A DNA stretch of 32,473 nt, taken from Vibrio nigripulchritudo ATCC 27043. GTDB taxonomy: Bacteria; Pseudomonadota; Gammaproteobacteria; Enterobacterales; Vibrionaceae. Shown in pieces: positions 18,740 through 28,144 of the stretch. The position numbers and the translations under genes were made by a program. How positions within the stretch are numbered: the stretch's first letter is position 1; each line of letters opens with the position of its first letter. A model generated the notes under the pieces. It searched no databases and was not told the origin of the DNA. It saw only the letters and a program-made list of their open reading frames with translations. The DNA lies in assembly GCF_000222685.1 (NCBI RefSeq), contig NZ_AFWJ01000277.1:1-32473 (forward strand), written 5' to 3'.

Positions 18740-20617
18740 TCAACTTATCTGTCGATTAAACTCCATTCTTGCTTCTTGTGCTTGCTGAGACAAAAGTTCT
18801 TTGTTTTCTTTGGCTTTTGTCATCAGGTTCTGCAAGGTCTGAAGCTCTTCTTGCATATCCGCTGGTAGTTGATGGTCGGCTACATTTTCATCGTCACAAT
18901 GTTCAAGCACATAGGCGCGAATACGTTTTTTCATTGCGAGCAACTGGGCAAGTGCCTCACGTTCTTGCTCGGCAGCTTCTTGGGCTGCGTCTTTGCTCTG
19001 TTCAAACCTTGCCAGAGCCATACCTTCAGAAGACCAAGGATCGATGTCAGGCAACTCTTCTATATTTATCGTCGGCTCTACGTAATCTTCCTGATGTCGG
19101 ATATCCAGGCTGGTGGCTCTGACAGCGGATACCATCAACATGACAGAGATTGCCAGTAATGGAAGACCACCCACAATTGCAGCGGTTTGTAATGTGCTCA
19201 GCCCGCCAAGGAACATCAATACCGTTGGTAGTAGAGACAAGGTAAATGCCCAGAACATGCGGTTCCAGCGCATAGGCTCTTCGGACACATTGTTTTGTAC
19301 GACCGATGCCAGTATGTAGGAAATGGAATCAAAGGTTGTCGCCGTAAAAATCACACACAACAAGGTGAATACGGCGATAACTACTTTGCTAAAAGGAAGG
19401 GCACCAAGCATAGCAAAAATGGCTTTGGTCGCCCCCTCTGCATTCAGGATGGCGACAACATCCAGCTCGCCAGAAAGTTGCAAAGAGAGACCGTAGTTTC
19501 CCAAAACCATAAAGAACAGAAAACAGCCTAAGGAACCAAAGAAAATAGAACCTGTGACCATCTGTTTGATGGTTCTTCCTCTGGAAATACGCGCAATAAA
19601 TAAGCCCATGCTCGGCGCAAAGACCAGCCACCACGCCCAGTAAAAGATGGTCCAGTCCTGCGGGAAGTGGGTGTTGTCGAAGCTGCCGTAGCCACCAAAA
19701 GGTTCAGCCCATGTTGCCATAGTGAAGAAATTCGAAAGCATTCTGCCAATTGAATCTAAGCCCGTTTCCAGCATGAATATGGTGGGTCCCACCATCAGCA
19801 CAAACGCGAGCAAGCCCATGGCACCCCAGAAATTGATGTTACTGAGAACCTTTATGCCTTTCTCCATTCCAGCATAAGAGGAATAGGAAAAAATCGCGGT
19901 ACAAACCAAAAGAACACCAATCTGACTGTATGTTGTTTGGGGAATACCAAATAGCTGATACAACCCTTCGCTGATAAGTGGAGCGGCTAATCCAAGCGTC
20001 GTCGCTGCGCCACCAAGTAAGCCAAAAATGAACAGCACATCAACGATTTTGCCTGGTGCTTTCTGAGTGCGCTCCTCACCGAGCACAGGCATCAGAGCAC
20101 TGGACACTTTCAGTACTGGCTGTTTGCGCACATAAAAGAAATAGGCGATGGGCAAGGCTGGAATCAGGTAAATTGCCCACGCAATGGGTCCCCAGTGAAA
20201 AATGCCGTAAGTGGCTGCCCAGCGGACCGCCTCTTCACTTCCCGGTTGGAGCTGGAAGGGCGGGGACTGATAATAATATGCCCATTCGATGCAGCCCCAA
20301 TACAGGATGCTGGCTCCGATTCCGCCGCAAAACAACATAGCTGCCCATGAGGCAGTAGCAAACTCAGGCTTCTCATCTACGTCACCTAATTTAATTTGTC
20401 CCATGTCGCTGAACACAACATAAATCATAAAGAAGAATGCAGTAATCCCCAGAGTCAGGTATAGGAAACCTAGCTTGTCGGTCATAAAGGATTTGGCTAT
20501 CGCTATCCAGTGAGCACCTTCAGCAGGAAATGCGATGAGAGGAATCGTAACTAAGGTAAGTAAGAAGAGAGCACCGAAAAACGTGGGTTTATCGATTAAT
20601 GAAAAGGGCTTGTCCAC
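18740..20617 (-). CDS. BCCT family quaternary-amine transporter
   Basis: A 12-helix secondary transporter of the betaine-choline-carnitine family. Diagnostic segments: AMLFCGGIGASILYWGCIEW in helix 3 and the family signature WAWWLVFAPSMGLFIARISR. Family members import glycine betaine, choline, carnitine or similar compounds, often with Na+ or H+. The IEWAYYY segment looks more carnitine-transporter-like than the usual Na+-coupled GMGIG/AEP form, so substrate and coupling are open. Residues beyond about 525 form a charged, helical cytoplasmic tail. I chose the GTG at 20617, which has GGAA upstream; a TTG at 20635 adds six residues but has no ribosome-binding site. It follows choV but is separated from it by a terminator, so it is its own unit. 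Context suggests osmoprotectant uptake. Confidence 0.88.
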   Translation of the reverse strand: MDKPFSLIDKPTFFGALFLLTLVTIPLIAFPAEGAHWIAIAKSFMTDKLGFLYLTLGITAFFFMIYVVFSDMGQIKLGDVDEKPEFATASWAAMLFCGGIGASILYWGCIEWAYYYQSPPFQLQPGSEEAVRWAATYGIFHWGPIAWAIYLIPALPIAYFFYVRKQPVLKVSSALMPVLGEERTQKAPGKIVDVLFIFGLLGGAATTLGLAAPLISEGLYQLFGIPQTTYSQIGVLLVCTAIFSYSSYAGMEKGIKVLSNINFWGAMGLLAFVLMVGPTIFMLETGLDSIGRMLSNFFTMATWAEPFGGYGSFDNTHFPQDWTIFYWAWWLVFAPSMGLFIARISRGRTIKQMVTGSIFFGSLGCFLFFMVLGNYGLSLQLSGELDVVAILNAEGATKAIFAMLGALPFSKVVIAVFTLLCVIFTATTFDSISYILASVVQNNVSEEPMRWNRMFWAFTLSLLPTVLMFLGGLSTLQTAAIVGGLPLLAISVMLMVSAVRATSLDIRHQEDYVEPTINIEELPDIDPWSSEGMALARFEQSKDAAQEAAEQEREALAQLLAMKKRIRAYVLEHCDDENVADHQLPADMQEELQTLQNLMTKAKENKELLSQQAQEARMEFNRQIS

Positions 20618-20648
20618 AAAGGTATTCCATAACAAAAATGTGGCTTAT

Positions 20649-20680
20649 TATGGGTTTGAGGTTAACTTCGGACAAACAAA
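20649..20680. repeat. BCCT leader repeat, copy 1
   Basis: A 32-base segment matching 29 of 33 aligned positions with 28068-28100, in the same orientation. It lies just upstream of the BCCT start. The core is TTTGAGGTTAA, ending in GGACAAACAAA. Confidence 0.75.
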
Positions 20681-20697
20681 GATATTTGTTCTGAGGA

Positions 20698-20744
20698 TAA
20701 ATAAAATCAGTTGCTGTCCAAGTGCTTATGCGGCTTAGACAGCA
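20698..20744 (-). terminator. Probable terminator after choV
   Basis: On the minus strand an 11-bp stem TGCTGTCTAAG with CTTGGACAGCA (one G-T pair, 11-base loop) is followed by ACTGATTTTATTTA. It would end the bet/cho operon before the BCCT gene. Confidence 0.65.
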
Positions 20745-20756
20745 AATAGGATGCTT

Positions 20757-21941
20757 TTAAGCCGCAGCTCGGTGGTGTTTACCTAGAAGTCCTGCATAGA
20801 AGTCACTGTCGTTGAGTACCCCAATCAACTCATCGTTTTCAACCAACAAAATAGGCTGGCTGCTGAATTGTTTGATTTCAATGGCGTCACGCATTCCTAT
20901 ATCTGGGCTGGCGATCACGACACTGCGATGATTGATTTCCGATAGCAATGTGGTGCCTGAACGCCAGTCCACGAGACTAAGCTCATCGGAGCTATCCAGC
21001 TTCAGCGTATCGTCTTTAATTTCGAACCATATAGGTTGAGTGTCACCGACTCGCCACTTGGCACCTTCTCTTGTCAGTTCGTGGGCTGGCTGCATCAAGG
21101 AACGCCCTTTCAAGACATTAAGAGGGTTAGTGTGTGAGACAAAATCTTTCACATAATCGTTTTCTGGTGAGAGGACAATCTCCTCAGGTTTACCATGTTG
21201 AATCAGCTTGCCCGACTCCATTATGGCGATGTTGTTTCCGATTTTCAGAGCTTCATCCAAGTCGTGACTTACAAACAAAATGGTTTTGTTCAGTTTGTTT
21301 TGTAACTGAATCAGCTCGTCTTGCAGTTGAGCTCGAATCAATGGATCGAGCGCAGAAAACGGTTCGTCCATCAGCAAAATGTCGGTGTCCATTGCGAACG
21401 CTCTTGCCAACCCGACACGTTGCTGCATGCCTCCAGAAAGTTCATGAGGGTACTTATTTTCCCACTCGGCAAGCTCCACCATTTCAAGCTGCTCACGGGC
21501 TTTCGCCCTGCGTTGGGTTTTAGGTATCCCTTGCATTTCAAGCCCGAATGCGACGTTGTCTAATACGGTTAACCAAGGCATCAGTGCGAATTTTTGAAAT
21601 ACCATAGAAACGCGATGAGTGCGCAAATGTCTGAGGGTTTCTTCGTTGCATGAGGATAACTCCACTTGGTTGTCGCCATCTTTGATTTTTAGCGACCCAC
21701 GGCTGATACCGTTTAACCCATTTACAGCACGAAGCAAGCTTGATTTTCCTGAACCAGATAGCCCCATGAGCACACAAATTTCACCCTCTTTTACACTCAT
21801 GGTGACATTGTCCACGCCAACCACCTGCTCGGTTTGGTCGATGATTTCCTGACGTGTTTTTCCTTCGTCGAGCAGCGCTAACGCTTGCGCACTTTTATCA
21901 CCAAATACCACGTCTAAGTTCTGAATTTGAATGGCGTCCAT
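20757..21941 (-). CDS. choV: Choline/glycine betaine ABC transporter ATP-binding protein
   Basis: ProV/OpuAA-type ATPase of the ChoXWV importer. Walker A is GLSGSGKS (residues 60-67), the signature LSGGMQQRVGLARA starts at 168, and Walker B is ILLMDEP (188-194). The C-terminal extension of about 115 residues ends with a CBS-like segment (PILLVENDELIGVLNDSDFY); in related importers paired CBS modules sense ionic strength. It starts 2 bp after choW and is the last gene of the operon. The 394-residue length is normal for the ProV type. Choline is preferred over proline as substrate because of the betIBA context. Confidence 0.92.
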   Translation of the reverse strand: MDAIQIQNLDVVFGDKSAQALALLDEGKTRQEIIDQTEQVVGVDNVTMSVKEGEICVLMGLSGSGKSSLLRAVNGLNGISRGSLKIKDGDNQVELSSCNEETLRHLRTHRVSMVFQKFALMPWLTVLDNVAFGLEMQGIPKTQRRAKAREQLEMVELAEWENKYPHELSGGMQQRVGLARAFAMDTDILLMDEPFSALDPLIRAQLQDELIQLQNKLNKTILFVSHDLDEALKIGNNIAIMESGKLIQHGKPEEIVLSPENDYVKDFVSHTNPLNVLKGRSLMQPAHELTREGAKWRVGDTQPIWFEIKDDTLKLDSSDELSLVDWRSGTTLLSEINHRSVVIASPDIGMRDAIEIKQFSSQPILLVENDELIGVLNDSDFYAGLLGKHHRAAA

Positions 21942-21943
21942 GA

Positions 21944-22786
21944 TCAGATTTCCTTTTGATTCGGTGATTTACATAGTCGGTCCAGGATGATGGCGACCAA
22001 AACGATGGCAAGTCCAGCCTCAAAGCCTTGTGAAATATTAACGGTATTCAGGGCACGAACCACGGGTTTCCCCAAGCCATCGGCTCCGACAAGTGCTGCA
22101 ATGACCACCATAGAAAGCGACAGCATAATGCACTGCGTGACCCCCGCCATAATACTTGGCAGGGCGGCAGGCAACTCGACTTTGAAGAGCAATTTCATTT
22201 TACTGGCTCCAAAGGCTTGCCCTGCTTCGATTAGTTCTTCAGGAACCTTGGTAATCCCCAGGTAGGTCAGGCGAATCGGTGCGGCGATGGCAAAGATGAT
22301 GGTCGAGATCAGACCCGGAACAATACCTAAACCGAACAGAACCAGTGTTGGAATCAGATAAACAAAAGTGGGCACGGTTTGCATTAAATCCAATATGGGG
22401 CGTAGCAGGGTATAGAGCCATGGTCGATGTGCCGCCATCACGCCTAATGGAACGCCAATTAATACGGAAATCGTTGTCGCAGCGAACACTAAGACAAAGG
22501 TTTCCAGCATTTCTTGCCAGTAGCCGAGATTTAAGATCATTAACAATGCACCGATGACAAATAGAACAAGCGGGATGCTTCGATGCAAATACCAGGCAAT
22601 CGCAGCCGTCATCAGTATGGGAACCGCTGGCGGCATCCATTTAAAAATATCGACAACGAAAAGGATGATGGTTTCCAGAAAGATTGAGACGGTGTCAAAG
22701 AAGCCTGAAGCGTTCAGAGTCAACCAGTCCACACCAATCTCCATCCATTCGCCAAAAGGGATTTTGTTGTCTGTTATGAAATTCAC
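21944..22786 (-). CDS. choW: Choline/glycine betaine ABC transporter permease
   Basis: The 280-residue integral membrane protein has about six to seven helices and the EAA loop that contacts the ATPase (EELIEAGQAFGASKMKLLFK, followed by VELPAALPSIMAGV). The N-terminal segment FGEWMEIGVDWL is typical of ProW/ChoW permeases. The stop lies 2 bp upstream of the choV start, implying translational coupling. It is separated from choX by a hairpin, which could make it less abundant than the binding protein. Confidence 0.93.
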   Translation of the reverse strand: MNFITDNKIPFGEWMEIGVDWLTLNASGFFDTVSIFLETIILFVVDIFKWMPPAVPILMTAAIAWYLHRSIPLVLFVIGALLMILNLGYWQEMLETFVLVFAATTISVLIGVPLGVMAAHRPWLYTLLRPILDLMQTVPTFVYLIPTLVLFGLGIVPGLISTIIFAIAAPIRLTYLGITKVPEELIEAGQAFGASKMKLLFKVELPAALPSIMAGVTQCIMLSLSMVVIAALVGADGLGKPVVRALNTVNISQGFEAGLAIVLVAIILDRLCKSPNQKEI

Positions 22787-22806
22787 AATAAAACCTTAGA
22801 TTGAAA

Positions 22807-22826
22807 GGCGAGCATTGTTGCTCGCC
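22807..22826 (-). other. Intergenic hairpin between choX and choW
   Basis: A perfect 8-bp GC-rich stem GGCGAGCA with TGCTCGCC and a 4-base loop lies 7 bp after the choX stop. The T tail is weak, so a partial terminator or a 3'-end-stabilising structure for choX mRNA is more likely than full termination. Confidence 0.7.
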
Positions 22827-22833
22827 GTGAACG

Positions 22834-23772
22834 TTATGCGTTGGAATTGACGTAGCTTAGAACGGCAGAGTTCGCGTCTCTTCCCGTGCTCGTTTTTACG
22901 TCTTTCAACCAGGCTTCTACTTGCTGTGGGTTGGCTTTTAGCCACTGTAGCGCTGCTTTTGAAGGTTTCACATTCTGGTTAAGAATGGCTTCCATCAGCT
23001 CATTTTCCATCTCTAGGCTGAATTGAAGGTTTTTCAGCAGTTGGCCGACATTTTTACATTCGTTAAGGTAATTGGCTCTTACGTTGGTATAGACGTTCGC
23101 ACCACCGTAATTAGGACCGAAGAAGTCATCACCTCCAGACAAGTATTTCATCTCGAAGTTGCTGTTCATAGGGTGTGGTGCCCAGCCTAGGTAAACAATC
23201 CATTGATTACGTCGAACCGCACGGGCTACCTGAGATACCATGCCGGCTTCACTCGATTCAACGAGGTTAAAATCTTTGAGGGCGAACGCATTTGAATCGA
23301 TCATGGATTGAATCAAGCGGTTTCCATCGTTGCCCGGTTCTATGCCGTAAATGCGATCTTTGAATTTGTCGGCGTGCTTGGCTAAATCCGCAAAGCTTGT
23401 GACGCCTGCATCGTAAACGTATTTAGGAACCGCAAGGGTGTATTTTGCACCTTCTAGGTTTGCACGAATGGTTTCCACCGTTCCAGCTTCACGGTATTTA
23501 GCGATATCTCCCTCCATTGTTGGCATCCAGTTGCCAAGGAAGATATCGATATCACCGTTTGCCAGTGAAGAGTATGTGACAGGAACAGAAAGCAAGTCTG
23601 TTTTAGTTTTGTATCCTAGTCCTTTTAGCAGTTCCGAGGTGACTGCGGTTGTTGCGGTAATGTCCGTCCAGCCTACGTCGGCAAAGCGAACCGTTTCGCA
23701 CTGGTTGGCATAAGCATTTGCGGCTAGCGTACTGATTGCCAGCGCCGACAGCGTTTTTGTCTTTATAGACAT
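22834..23772 (-). CDS. choX: Choline/glycine betaine ABC transporter substrate-binding protein
   Basis: Periplasmic OpuAC-type binding protein of 312 residues. The ATG at 23772 is chosen because it opens a standard signal peptide (MSIKTKTLSALAISTLAANAYA) and has AAGGAAAC upstream; a longer frame reaches into betA and lacks a signal. The mature part shows QCETVRFADVGWTDITATTA, FLGNWMPTMEG and IVYLGWAPHPMNSNF, whose aromatic residues form the ligand cage in this family. It lies 19 bp from betA and 47 bp from choW. Choline is the expected main substrate. Confidence 0.93.
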   Translation of the reverse strand: MSIKTKTLSALAISTLAANAYANQCETVRFADVGWTDITATTAVTSELLKGLGYKTKTDLLSVPVTYSSLANGDIDIFLGNWMPTMEGDIAKYREAGTVETIRANLEGAKYTLAVPKYVYDAGVTSFADLAKHADKFKDRIYGIEPGNDGNRLIQSMIDSNAFALKDFNLVESSEAGMVSQVARAVRRNQWIVYLGWAPHPMNSNFEMKYLSGGDDFFGPNYGGANVYTNVRANYLNECKNVGQLLKNLQFSLEMENELMEAILNQNVKPSKAALQWLKANPQQVEAWLKDVKTSTGRDANSAVLSYVNSNA

Positions 23773-23791
23773 AATAGTTTCCTTGTAATGA

Positions 23792-25501
23792 TTACTGATT
23801 TTTCGAGTGAGATACTGTGTCTCGCTTTGGGGGGTGTGTTCTTTGTTGTGATTGCCAATTTGGATCAATCCAAACCGGTAAATTTTTAGGCTTCTCCAGT
23901 GGTAACCCAAGAATCATGTCGGCTGCCCGTTCAGCCACCATGATGGTGGGAGCGTTAAGGTTGCCATTTGGAATCGTCGGGAATATGGACGAATCCACTA
24001 CCCGAAGCCTTTCTATGCCTCTTACGCGGCATTGTTCATCCAATACCGCCATGGGGTCGTCCTCTGCGCCCATTTTGCAACTGCATGACGGGTGATAAGC
24101 ACTTTCCACATTGTCTTTGACCCATTGATCGATTGCTTCGTCGCTGGTGACGTCATCACCCGGCTGAATTTCGTCACCTCGATAGGCGTCCATGACCGGC
24201 TGTGCCAAAATTTCTCGGGTAAGACGAATACAGTCTCGCCAATCCTGACGATCTTGCTTAGTTGACAAGTAGTTAAATTCAATTTTGGGCTTGTCGCTTG
24301 GGCGGTTTGAAATAATCGTAACCGAGCCGCGACTTTCAGGTTTATTTGGACCTACATGAACTTGAAAACCATGCCCAGAAAACGCCACCTGACCGTCGTA
24401 ACGCATGGCTGCTGGAAGAAAGTGGTATTGGATATTCGGCCACTTAAGCCCTTCTCTGGAACGAATAAACGCGCAGGATTCAAAATGGTTGGTGGCACCC
24501 AGCCCTTTGCGAGTTAGGATCCACTCCGCGCCAATCATGCCTTTGCTAACCAAACCCAATTTGCTGTTTAGGGTGATAGGTTGTTTACACTGATACTGGA
24601 AATAGACCTCCAGATGATCTTGCAAGTTTTGACCGACACCAGGCAGCTCGTGATGAAGGTCAACACCGGCATTTTGGAGCACGTCTTTTGGACCGATACC
24701 CGATAATTGCAGCAGTTGGGCAGAACCTATGGAGCCTGCGCTGGAAATGATTTCCTGATCAGCAAAGCATTGACGGATGTTTCCGTGATGTGCAAATTCA
24801 ACACCTATGGCTTTTTTGCCTTCGAACAGAACTTTATGCGCGACAACACGCTTGATAAGCGTCAGGTTCGAACGCTTAAGCGCTCGTCTCAGATAGGCAT
24901 TAGACGTGGACGCGCGTACACCTTTATCCACGGTCATGTGCATGGCACCGAAACCTTCCTGCTGATAGCCGTTGTAATCTTGGGTTTCTGGGTATCCTGC
25001 CTCTTTCCCAGCGTCGATGAACGCTTGATAAAGAGGGTTGAGCGCCATATCGTTGCCATTACAAGTGCCGACGGGACCCTCGCCACCACGGTATTCATCA
25101 GAGCCGCCAGACCAGGTCTCTGCTCGTTTGAAGTAAGGCAGGCAGTTTTGATAGTTCCAACCGCTCGCCCCGTGCTGTTCCCACTCATCAAAGTCGCAAG
25201 CATGACCGCGCACGTAAACCATGCCGTTGATGGACGAACTGCCACCTAGTACTTTGCCACGAGGGCAATGCAGCTGGCGTCCATCCAGAGATTTTTCCTT
25301 AACGGTTTCAAATTGCCACGCGTACTTTTCCGTGTTCATTGGGTAGGAAAGCGCTGTTGGCATTTGAATAAAAATACTTCGGTCTGTCCCGCCTGCTTCC
25401 AACAACAGGACACTGTGACGCCCGTCTTCGGTGAGTCTGTCTGCCAAAACGCAGCCAGCCGAACCCGCACCGACGATAATATAATCGTAGCGTTGCTCCA
25501 T
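23792..25501 (-). CDS. betA: Choline dehydrogenase
   Basis: Oxidises choline to betaine aldehyde. It is an FAD-dependent GMC oxidoreductase: the dinucleotide fold GAGSAGC starts at residue 11, the GMC signature [20 protein letters not shown] lies near residue 80, and HPSCSCKMG (near residue 470) contains the active-site His region. The 569-residue length is normal. It is encoded between betB and choX in one operon. The enzyme is membrane-associated and passes electrons to the respiratory chain. Confidence 0.97.
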   Translation of the reverse strand: MEQRYDYIIVGAGSAGCVLADRLTEDGRHSVLLLEAGGTDRSIFIQMPTALSYPMNTEKYAWQFETVKEKSLDGRQLHCPRGKVLGGSSSINGMVYVRGHACDFDEWEQHGASGWNYQNCLPYFKRAETWSGGSDEYRGGEGPVGTCNGNDMALNPLYQAFIDAGKEAGYPETQDYNGYQQEGFGAMHMTVDKGVRASTSNAYLRRALKRSNLTLIKRVVAHKVLFEGKKAIGVEFAHHGNIRQCFADQEIISSAGSIGSAQLLQLSGIGPKDVLQNAGVDLHHELPGVGQNLQDHLEVYFQYQCKQPITLNSKLGLVSKGMIGAEWILTRKGLGATNHFESCAFIRSREGLKWPNIQYHFLPAAMRYDGQVAFSGHGFQVHVGPNKPESRGSVTIISNRPSDKPKIEFNYLSTKQDRQDWRDCIRLTREILAQPVMDAYRGDEIQPGDDVTSDEAIDQWVKDNVESAYHPSCSCKMGAEDDPMAVLDEQCRVRGIERLRVVDSSIFPTIPNGNLNAPTIMVAERAADMILGLPLEKPKNLPVWIDPNWQSQQRTHPPKRDTVSHSKNQ

Positions 25502-25526
25502 GTCTGATTCTCCGCTGAGTTATAGG

Positions 25527-26987
25527 TTAAGCGTAAGGGCTTTGGTAATCGCCAAGTTCTATCAAAACACTTTTGGTTTGCGTGTAGTGGCGTAACGTTT
25601 CAGGACCATTTTCTCGTCCGATACCTGAATGTTTGTAACCACCAACGGGCATTTCGGCAGGAGAGTCTCCCCAGGTGTTCACCCAACAAATACCGGCTTG
25701 AAGCTGGTGAATGACGCGGTGAGCACGAGACAGGTTCTGAGTAAAGACGCCCGCGGCCAAACCATACGTGGTGTCGTTCGCGCGCTTGATGACGTCTTGT
25801 TCGTCAGAGAACTTGAGCACGGACATCACAGGACCAAAAATCTCGCTTTGCACGTGTTGCATGCTGTCATCGCAATCGACAAAGACTGTTGGTGCAACGA
25901 AGTTGCCTTTATCCAGCCCATTTTCCGTCAGTTGATGGCCGCCAGTCAGTAGCGTTGCGCCATTGTTTTTTGCGTCTTCGATCGCATTAAGTACCTTGCT
26001 CAGATGATCTTTCGAGATCAGAGCGCCGATCTGGGTTTTCATGTTTGTTGGGTCGCCAACAATCAGTTTTTCGGTACGGTTTTTTAGCTGGCGAATAAAG
26101 TCATCGTAAATAGCTTCATGCACGTAAACACGTGTGCCATGAGTACATACTTCGCCTTGGGTGTAGAAGTTGGCTACCATGGCTGCAGAGACAGCATCAT
26201 TGAGTTTGGCATCTTCAAAGATCACCAAAGGCGATTTACCGCCGAGTTCCATGGTGACTTGTTTGAGTGTTTTTGCACTGTCAGCCATCACTTGTTTTCC
26301 CGTCCCCGATTCTCCTGTGAAAGAGACTTTGGCAATGTCTGGGTGCGCGGTGAGCATTTGTCCCACGCGGTGATCTCCCTGTACGACATTAAATACACCA
26401 TCTGGCAGACCAGCTTCGGTGAATATTTCTGCCAGTTTTAACGCCGTCAGCGGTGTTTCTTCCGAAGGCTTGAAGATCATGGCGTTCCCTGCTGCCAGAG
26501 CAGGTGCCGATTTCCACATCGCAATTTGAATGGGGTAGTTCCATGCCCCAATGCCTGCGCATATGCCTAATGGCTCGCGGCGAGTGTAGAAGAATTGGTT
26601 TTCACTGAGAGGTTGCTGTTCGCCTTGCAGGCTAGGGACCAAACCAGCGAAGTACTCGATAACATCAGCGCCGGTGACGATGTCGACTTCAATGGCTTCC
26701 TGAATGGGTTTGCCCGTGTCAGCCACCTCTAGTTTCGCAAGTTCATCGTTTCTTTCACGCAGCAGAGCCACCGCTTTGAGCAAGATACGACTGCGCTCTG
26801 TCGCCGTCATCGCTGACCAAACGTTAAACCCTTGTTGAGCAGATGCGATGGCATCTGCAAGATCATCTGAACTGGCTTGCCCAACTTCTGCCAGCGGTTT
26901 ACCCGTAGCAGGATTAAAGGTGGTAAAGGACTTTCCAGACGTAGCACGGCGAAGTTGACCGTTAATGTATAGTGATTTCATGTCCAT
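25527..26987 (-). CDS. betB: Betaine aldehyde dehydrogenase
   Basis: NAD(P)-dependent aldehyde dehydrogenase that converts betaine aldehyde to glycine betaine. The catalytic Cys is residue 281 ([10 protein letters not shown]), the general base Glu is residue 247 (MELGGKSP) and the cofactor loop is FTGESGTGK. The 486-residue length is typical. Two in-frame ATGs (codons 1 and 3) are possible starts; neither has a strong ribosome-binding site, and the first is given. It lies between betI (14 bp away) and betA. Confidence 0.97.
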   Translation of the reverse strand: MDMKSLYINGQLRRATSGKSFTTFNPATGKPLAEVGQASSDDLADAIASAQQGFNVWSAMTATERSRILLKAVALLRERNDELAKLEVADTGKPIQEAIEVDIVTGADVIEYFAGLVPSLQGEQQPLSENQFFYTRREPLGICAGIGAWNYPIQIAMWKSAPALAAGNAMIFKPSEETPLTALKLAEIFTEAGLPDGVFNVVQGDHRVGQMLTAHPDIAKVSFTGESGTGKQVMADSAKTLKQVTMELGGKSPLVIFEDAKLNDAVSAAMVANFYTQGEVCTHGTRVYVHEAIYDDFIRQLKNRTEKLIVGDPTNMKTQIGALISKDHLSKVLNAIEDAKNNGATLLTGGHQLTENGLDKGNFVAPTVFVDCDDSMQHVQSEIFGPVMSVLKFSDEQDVIKRANDTTYGLAAGVFTQNLSRAHRVIHQLQAGICWVNTWGDSPAEMPVGGYKHSGIGRENGPETLRHYTQTKSVLIELGDYQSPYA

Positions 26988-27001
26988 TTGATTGACTGTT
27001 T

Positions 27002-27598
27002 TTATTGTTGTGAATAGAAAGTGAGTTGCTTATCAAGGTAATCATTGATGATTAAACGTGCTTTTTGTGCATCGATCCCTTCGGGGTTCAAGGTGCCCCT
27101 TAGCCAAATACCGTCGATCAATGCCGCAATGGCATGAGCGATGATCTCGGCCTGCTCTTTCTCAAACAACGCTTTCAATTCGATTTTTAGGTGCGACAAA
27201 AGACGCTTTTCATTGACTCTTTGCAGTCGCTTGAGCTCGGGGTCATGCACTGAGTACGACCAAAAAGCCAACCATGTATTTGCCACTTTGTTTTCTGTCT
27301 GATAGCCAACGAAGTTACTGTTGATGATGGCATTGATTCGCTGCTGATGAGCGTCTTTTGGCAGTTCTCTAAGCTGTTCTTTCACCGCACTTGAGAGTTG
27401 GCGAAGAATCTCACGCATGGTTTCTTTCAAGAGCCCATGTTTGCCACCGAAATAGTGATTGATGATCCCGCTGGATACACCCGCTTCTTTGCTGATCAGC
27501 GAAATACTGGCTGCATGCAACCCAACTCGATCAATCACAGCCATAGTGGCTTGAACGAGCTGTGGCTTGCGTATCTCTGGCATCCCAACCTTGGGCAT
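27002..27598 (-). CDS. betI: Transcriptional repressor BetI
   Basis: TetR-family regulator of 198 residues with a helix-turn-helix at about 33-52 ([20 protein letters not shown]). The C-terminal ligand-binding helices match BetI. In E. coli BetI represses the bet genes and is released by choline; in V. harveyi the operon is also under quorum-sensing control. The gene heads the operon and lies 12 bp from the perfect palindrome that is its probable operator, so autoregulation is expected. Confidence 0.95.
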   Translation of the reverse strand: MPKVGMPEIRKPQLVQATMAVIDRVGLHAASISLISKEAGVSSGIINHYFGGKHGLLKETMREILRQLSSAVKEQLRELPKDAHQQRINAIINSNFVGYQTENKVANTWLAFWSYSVHDPELKRLQRVNEKRLLSHLKIELKALFEKEQAEIIAHAIAALIDGIWLRGTLNPEGIDAQKARLIINDYLDKQLTFYSQQ

Positions 27599-27610
27599 AA
27601 CCGTTTTTCC

Positions 27611-27638
27611 TTTTTTAATTGAACGTTCAATTAAAAAA
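27611..27638. promoter_or_regulatory. Probable BetI operator
   Basis: A perfect 28-bp palindrome with core ATTGAACGTTCAAT and A/T arms, 12 bp upstream of betI. The symmetry and position fit a TetR-family dimer site, and the core resembles sites described for BetI. Confidence 0.82.
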
Positions 27639-27639
27639 G

Positions 27640-28144
27640 AATGCCTGAAAAATACTTAGTACTCAAAACATTCTTATAAAAAAAGCGTAGTTAAATCGAA
27701 CTTAGTGTTACAAATGTTGATTTTTGAAAATTTAATAAGTGTTTGATTGCTTATCTGGTTTTGAAATCTTGATGTTCGAGAGTAAAAGACTCAGAAAATA
27801 GAAGGTTAACCCTTCAATAAGCTTTACTTCGGGTAGGTTAGACTGAGTTTTCTGTAAGGTAGGGCAATATCTCTGCTTCATTGGGTGTAGCTACCGTAAA
27901 GTAACCGACCTTAAAAATGAAATGCTCGAGCGTCTTCCTACGGAGAAATTTCAGCATAAAAGTTATGTGGTCTAATGAAATTTTTTATGCGGATCAAGAG
28001 GGGAAAGATCTAATAGAATGAAAAAGTTTGCCCACAACGACATGCCACAATCAGCAACAAGAATTGCTATGGATTTGAGGTTAAATTGTGGACAAACAAA
28101 ATTCTATACGAAAAGTTGGTTGTTCGTAATTTCAGCTTAACGAG
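27640..28144. other. 505-bp noncoding region upstream of betI
   Basis: AT-rich and without a convincing coding frame. It should contain the bet operon promoter, but no single -35/-10 pair stands out. Other contents: small inverted repeats near 27788-27847, two overlapping potential stems at 27946-27990, and a degenerate copy of the BCCT leader at about 28032-28100. A 34-codon frame at 27917-28021 lacks a ribosome-binding site. Confidence 0.7.
28068..28100. repeat. BCCT leader repeat, copy 2
   Basis: Matches 29 of 33 aligned positions with 20649-20680. Weaker similarity continues toward lower coordinates (to about 28019) and parallels the first codons of the BCCT gene, so this looks like a decayed duplicate of that leader. 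Confidence 0.7.

Noticed and set aside
22834-23910. Longer choX start overlapping betA
   Set aside because: The extra 46 residues lack a signal peptide and overlap betA coding sequence; the ATG at 23772 gives a standard signal peptide and ribosome-binding site.
27917-28021. 34-codon open frame in the betI upstream region
   Set aside because: No ribosome-binding site and no recognisable features; the region is better read as noncoding.
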